Source of the DNA: an uncultured Eubacteriales bacterium
Lineage (GTDB): Bacteria; Bacillota; Clostridia; Oscillospirales; Acutalibacteraceae
Direction: 5' to 3'
Assembly (NCBI GenBank): GCA_900320415.1
Contig: ONSE01000251.1
Location: 1 to 8,547, forward strand
Length of the DNA: 8,547 nucleotides
The position numbers and the translations under genes were made by a program. Shown piece after piece: positions 5,725 through 8,547 of the stretch. Numbering within the stretch: the stretch's first letter is position 1; each line of letters starts with the position of its first letter. The notes below the pieces were generated by a model. That model was not told the DNA's origin. It searched no databases and was given only the letters and a program-made list of their open reading frames with translations.

Positions 5725-6233
5725 GATTGGTGCCGATGCGTTTCAGGGGTGTAACGTGGCGCCATAATCCGCGCGAGATCACCTTCGAAAGCGACAGGGA
5801 AGTACATGAGCTGCACGCGCCCTTTGCCGGCGGCGCGGTGCAGGATACGGGAAGAAAAAATATGCTCGTCAAGGGCGAGGGTGAGCTGTTCGGCGCGGAC
5901 TGTTTGCAGCAGTTCGCGCGCCTCCTCTCGCTCTTCCGCGAGGGCGGCAGCGGCGTGCTGGCGATCGACGGCGTCAAGCCCTTCCACGCCGTGTTTGAGA
6001 GCCTGAAAATCGTGGGCGAGCCGAAGCCCGATATTCTCACCTACCGTTTTGTGTTCCGCGAGGTGAGAAACGAAAGCGACGGTCCTCCCGCCGCCTATAC
6101 GGCAGGCGCGGGGGAAAACCTTTGGGACGTTTCCTACCGCTTCGGCATCGTGATCGACACGCTCGTCGCGCTCAATCCGCAGGTGAAGCGTCCCGATATC
6201 CTGACGGAGGGTGAGGTGATCCGCCTGTGCTGA
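5721..6233 (+). CDS. LysM-domain baseplate protein (XkdP-like)
   Basis: A 170-residue protein from ATG 5721, with GAGGTGA at 5707-5713. Residues 1-118 form a beta-rich N-terminal domain containing GGAVQDTGRKNMLVKGEGEL, LQQFARLLSLFREGGSGVLA and a closing strand DILTYRFVFREV. This pattern is typical of the N-domain of XkdP/YqbP-like baseplate proteins. Residues 126-170 are a LysM module (YTAGAGENLWDVSYRFGIVI, then LVALNPQVKRPDILTEGEVI), here probably used for structural attachment in the baseplate, as in T4 gp53 and Mu/PBSX-type phages, rather than for cell wall lysis. It is followed by the hub, spike, gp25 and J genes in the order xkdP-Q-R-S-T. In PBSX-like phages this gene directly follows the tape measure; here it follows a 41-aa ORF. 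No catalytic lysozyme or peptidase domain is seen. Confidence 0.82.
   Translation: MRLVPMRFRGVTWRHNPREITFESDREVHELHAPFAGGAVQDTGRKNMLVKGEGELFGADCLQQFARLLSLFREGGSGVLAIDGVKPFHAVFESLKIVGEPKPDILTYRFVFREVRNESDGPPAAYTAGAGENLWDVSYRFGIVIDTLVALNPQVKRPDILTEGEVIRLC
6213..6220 (+). promoter_or_regulatory. Ribosome binding site for a GTG start
   Basis: GAGGTGAT is a full match to the anti-Shine-Dalgarno complement, six bases before GTG 6227. It supports GTG as the start of the hub gene, overlapping the LysM gene stop by 7 bases. Confidence 0.7.
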
Positions 6234-7156
6234 GATATGTGATCACCTGCCGCGGCGGAAGCCGTATCGAGCCGAAGAATGTCCTTTCGGCGCGGCTGGA
6301 CTGCGAACTGGACGTGCCTGCCGACAGCCTGACCCTGACGCTGCCCTTTGACGGGCGGCTCAGGGAGGCAGACACGGTGGAGGCGTACCAGGGGGAGACC
6401 CTTCGCTTTTTCGGTCAGGCGGACGAGGTGATCTCCGTCAGACAGGGGGAGAGGCTTGTGACGCGTGTGACCGCGCGCAGCCTCGCCGCCCTGCTGCTTG
6501 ACAACGAGGCGGAGCCGCTGACCTACAACAATCCCTCCAACAAGCTGATGTTTGACCGCCATCTCGCGCCCTTCGGCATCACCTCTTACGATGAGGAGCG
6601 TCATCCGCTCTACAACGACCTGCGGATCGACAAGGGAATGTCGCACTGGCAGGCTCTCGAGGCGTTTTGCCTGAAGCGTTACGGCTCTGCGCCGCGCATC
6701 GAGGGCAGGCGCGCCTTCCTCCGCGGCTATGGCAGGGAGGGGACGGTGCTGTTCGGTGAAAACGGTGTGCGCTGCCTCTCTCTCAACGAGAGCCTGCGCC
6801 GTCACCGGCTGATTTCCGAGGTGAAGGTGAAGTTCAACAGCGCCAACGGCTATTCCTCCTCGGTGAAGAACGCCAACCCGCTTTGTGACGGCGTGCGGCG
6901 TGTGCGCTATGTCAACGCCGCCGCCGACAATGTTAATCTTGACGCCGCGTGGCGCATGATCGACAAGGGCAACCGCGCCTCGTATTTGCTCAGGCTCGAC
7001 TGTGCGGGCGCCAGACCCGACCTGCTCGGAATGCCCGCGGTGGTGGAGGACAGCGGTCTCGGCAGAATCGAGGGGCTCAGAGTGACGGGCGTGAAATACA
7101 CAATGAACGAAAAGGGCGAGCTGACCACAGTGAGCCTGAGAAAGGAGCAATTCTGA
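6227..7156 (+). CDS. Baseplate hub protein (gpD/XkdQ-like, T4 gp27 family fold)
   Basis: A 309-residue protein from GTG 6227. The beginning (MLRYVITCRGGSRIEPKNVL, then LDCELDVPADSLTLTLPFDG) and the following EAYQGETLRFFGQADEVISV have the 'strand-rich tube domain' pattern of late control protein D/XkdQ proteins, which form the trimeric hub that joins tail tube to spike. Further hub-like elements are VTARSLAALLLDNEAEPLTY near residues 85-105, a helix after DKGMSHWQALEAFCLKRYGS, and a C-terminal strand RIEGLRVTGVKYTMNEKGEL followed by TTVSLRKEQF, matching the closing pattern 'v..v.h.....y.t.l.l'. XkdQ is about 325 residues, so this is full length. The stop TGA shares one base with the ATG of the spike gene (TGATG). 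No lysozyme domain is fused. Confidence 0.82.
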   Translation: MLRYVITCRGGSRIEPKNVLSARLDCELDVPADSLTLTLPFDGRLREADTVEAYQGETLRFFGQADEVISVRQGERLVTRVTARSLAALLLDNEAEPLTYNNPSNKLMFDRHLAPFGITSYDEERHPLYNDLRIDKGMSHWQALEAFCLKRYGSAPRIEGRRAFLRGYGREGTVLFGENGVRCLSLNESLRRHRLISEVKVKFNSANGYSSSVKNANPLCDGVRRVRYVNAAADNVNLDAAWRMIDKGNRASYLLRLDCAGARPDLLGMPAVVEDSGLGRIEGLRVTGVKYTMNEKGELTTVSLRKEQF

Positions 7157-7491
7157 TGTGGCTGTTACGTTACATAACCAAAAATTCGCTCTCCGCGCGC
7201 GGCGCCGTCAAGGGTGACGTGCAGGGGCAGGACGGCACCGCCGTCCTCTCATCGGGAGAGCACAGAAATCTCCGCCTGTGCCAGCCCTACGGTGTGGCGA
7301 GCATTCCTCCCGAGGGCTCCTGCGCCGTGGTGCTGCCCCTCGATGACAGCGAGGTCAGTCTCGGAGTCCTCGCTCAGGAGCGGCAGCTCAGCGAGGGTGA
7401 GCTGATGCTCTACTCCAAGGGAGGCGCCTCCATCGTGCTGAAAAACGACGGCAGGGTGCTGATCAACGGCAGGGAGTACGGCAATGACTGA
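7156..7491 (+). CDS. Baseplate spike/assembly protein (gpV or Mu gp45-like)
   Basis: A 111-residue protein from ATG 7156, with AAAGGAG at 7141-7147. An OB-fold-like part (about 15-75) shows GAVKGDVQGQDGTAVLSSGE, QPYGVASIPPEGSCAVVLPL and DDSEVSLGVLAQE, the usual run of strands in gpV/Mu gp45-type spikes. It ends with GELMLYSKGGASIVLKNDGR and VLINGREYGND, the repeat pattern that forms the triangular beta-prism needle in Mu gp45. The gene lies between hub and gp25, where the spike gene belongs. The needle is very short, and the C-terminus lacks the HxH iron-binding apex motif of P2 gpV; no separate PAAR tip gene is seen in the window. In PBSX the corresponding position holds xkdR (DUF2577), so an XkdR-type spike is the same role. 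Confidence 0.75.
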   Translation: MWLLRYITKNSLSARGAVKGDVQGQDGTAVLSSGEHRNLRLCQPYGVASIPPEGSCAVVLPLDDSEVSLGVLAQERQLSEGELMLYSKGGASIVLKNDGRVLINGREYGND

Positions 7492-7822
7492 TGTGAAGCT
7501 GCAGAACGGGGATCTCGCCCTCGACTCAGCGGGCAGACCCGAGATGCTCGGCGACCGCGGCGCGAGGTTCCAGCGCGCGGAGATCGCCATGACCGTCGGG
7601 CGCGGCTCGTTTATCTATAACCGCTCGCTGGGCGCGGACTACGGCAGCCTGACGGGCGCGGCGGATCCGGAAAAAAGGGCGGGGCAGATCTTTAACGAGG
7701 CGCTCGCGGACTACAGCGGCACCTCCGCCGTGATTCTCGCGGTGACAGACCGCGCCGAGGCGGAGATCACCGTAAACGGAGAAACCGAAAGCAGGGAGGT
7801 CAGAAGATATGAAAACATATGA
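7484..7822 (+). CDS. Baseplate wedge protein (T4 gp25/Mu gp46/XkdS-like)
   Basis: A 112-residue protein from ATG 7484, with AGGGAG at 7471-7476; it overlaps the spike gene by 8 bases. The protein contains ARFQRAEIAMTVGRGSFIYN, a helix-turn followed by RSLGADYGSLTGAADPEKRA, then IFNEALADYSGTSAVILAVT and a strand EAEITVNGETESREV. This order (helix, 'G.f.......G..y..l', helix, then strands) is that of gp25-like proteins, which lock the inner baseplate ring and, in contractile systems, start sheath polymerisation through a conserved sheath-like handshake strand. It is followed by baseplate J, the usual partner in the wedge. Its retention here is notable because no sheath gene is present in the expected place. 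Length is typical for the family. Confidence 0.8.
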   Translation: MTDVKLQNGDLALDSAGRPEMLGDRGARFQRAEIAMTVGRGSFIYNRSLGADYGSLTGAADPEKRAGQIFNEALADYSGTSAVILAVTDRAEAEITVNGETESREVRRYENI

Positions 7823-8547
7823 GGAAATCTACGAGAGCATGAAACAGGCCTATGAAACCGAGAGAGGCGACGAGGTGGACGAGGCGAGCGATATCGCCAT
7901 CCGTCTGCGCGTTCTCGCGGGTGAAATCTACAATATGCAGACGGAGCTGGAGTGGACAAAGCGGCAGTTCTTTGCCGCCACCGCCACGGGAGAGTATCTG
8001 GACTACATCGCGCTGCAGCGCGGCCTCGAGCGCAAGCCCGCACGCAAGGCGAAGGGCGCGCTGACCTTTTCGCTGGAGGAGGCGAAGAACTTTGCTGTCG
8101 CCATTCCCGCCGGTACGGTGGTCGCAACCGACGGCGAGGTGCCGGTCAGGTTCGTGACGACGGAGGAGGGAGAAATTCCGCAGGCGACCTATTCGGCGTC
8201 GATCCCCGCCGAGGCGGAGCTGGAGGGCTACCGCGGCAACATCGCCTCCGGCGCAGCCTGCATCCCCGTCAATGTGCCCGCCGTCGTCAGCTCTGTCAGG
8301 AACAACTCGGCGTTCCGCGGCGGTGCGGACCGGGAGAGTGACAACAATCTGCGCGCAAGGGTGCTGGAGAGCTTCACCACCGCGCCCAACGGCATGAACG
8401 CCGCCTACTACAAGGCGCTTGCGCTCACCGTGGACGGCGTGGAGAAGGCAGGCGTGCTCGAACGCTCCAACGGCAGCGGCACCGCTACCGTCTATGTCTG
8501 CGGCAGGCGGGGACAGGCTGACGCGGAAACCGTCAGCAGGGTCAGCG
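7809..8547 (+). CDS. Baseplate J-like protein (XkdT/gpJ), 3' partial
   Basis: The frame opens at ATG 7809, with GGAGGT at 7795-7800, and runs off the window end after 246 complete codons without a stop. The N-terminus (MKTYEEIYESMKQAYETERG) leads to GEYLDYIALQRGLERKPARK, then AIPAGTVVATDGEVPVRFVT, then RGNIASGAACIPVNVPAVVS, and FRGGADRESDNNLRARVLES followed by PNGMNAAYYKALALTVDGVE. This series is the hallmark of Baseplate_J: the GxxLDxxA..RGL.R motif, the IPAGT.V step, the GN...G strand and the G.D.ESD..LR.R motif. The protein forms the wedge ring around the hub, homologous to T4 gp6 and P2 gpJ. It overlaps the gp25-like gene by 14 bases. The visible part looks intact. Confidence 0.93.
   Translation, partial: MKTYEEIYESMKQAYETERGDEVDEASDIAIRLRVLAGEIYNMQTELEWTKRQFFAATATGEYLDYIALQRGLERKPARKAKGALTFSLEEAKNFAVAIPAGTVVATDGEVPVRFVTTEEGEIPQATYSASIPAEAELEGYRGNIASGAACIPVNVPAVVSSVRNNSAFRGGADRESDNNLRARVLESFTTAPNGMNAAYYKALALTVDGVEKAGVLERSNGSGTATVYVCGRRGQADAETVSRVS

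Noticed and set aside
6134..7150. 338-codon open frame on the - strand opposite the hub gene
   Set aside because: The hub gene on the + strand has a good start, couplings and hub-like sequence; the antisense frame has no recognisable domain.
1..8547. CRISPR arrays, tRNA genes, insertion sequences, attachment sites, rho-independent terminators
   Set aside because: None is visible. Intergenic gaps are at most about 20 bases, and no stem-loop followed by a T-run or array of direct repeats was seen.

Overview
The window is a continuous stretch of a tailed-phage or prophage structural operon. All genes are on the + strand, and the window is cut at both ends: it begins inside a large terminase gene and ends inside a baseplate J gene. 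The DNA is GC-rich by eye. Most genes have strong AGGAGG-type ribosome binding sites. The protein style, including the Cys-containing prohead protease and the XkdP/Q/S/T-like baseplate set, resembles phages of Gram-positive Firmicutes. I would guess a GC-rich Clostridia/Oscillospiraceae-type host, but this is inference. I see no integrase, repressor, tRNA, CRISPR array, insertion sequence or attachment site, so integrated versus free phage cannot be decided here.

Head region (1-4091): the C-terminal nuclease half of the large terminase, a portal protein, a prohead protease fused to a scaffold-like tail (with a well-placed internal start that could make the scaffold alone), a small probable capsid decoration protein, and an HK97-fold-like major capsid protein. 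Neck region (4105-5244): three small proteins in the positions of head-tail connector, head closure and tail terminator.

Tail region (5241-8547): a 121-residue beta-rich protein that could be a tail tube or tube-like ring, an acidic 41-residue ORF, a LysM baseplate protein (XkdP-like), a gpD/XkdQ-like hub, a gpV/Mu gp45-like spike, a gp25-like wedge and baseplate J. The last five are the usual baseplate series of contractile-tailed phages.

The notable point is what is absent. Between the tail terminator and the LysM protein a contractile phage normally encodes sheath, tube, tape-measure chaperones and a large tape measure. Here only about 480 bases lie there, encoding the 121-aa protein and the 41-aa ORF, and every junction is a tight start/stop overlap with no sign of a deletion scar. 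The virion may therefore have a very short, sheathless tail carrying a contractile-type baseplate, unless sheath and tape measure are encoded outside the window. No gap between genes exceeds about 20 bases, and no promoter or terminator is visible, consistent with one late operon with extensive translational coupling.
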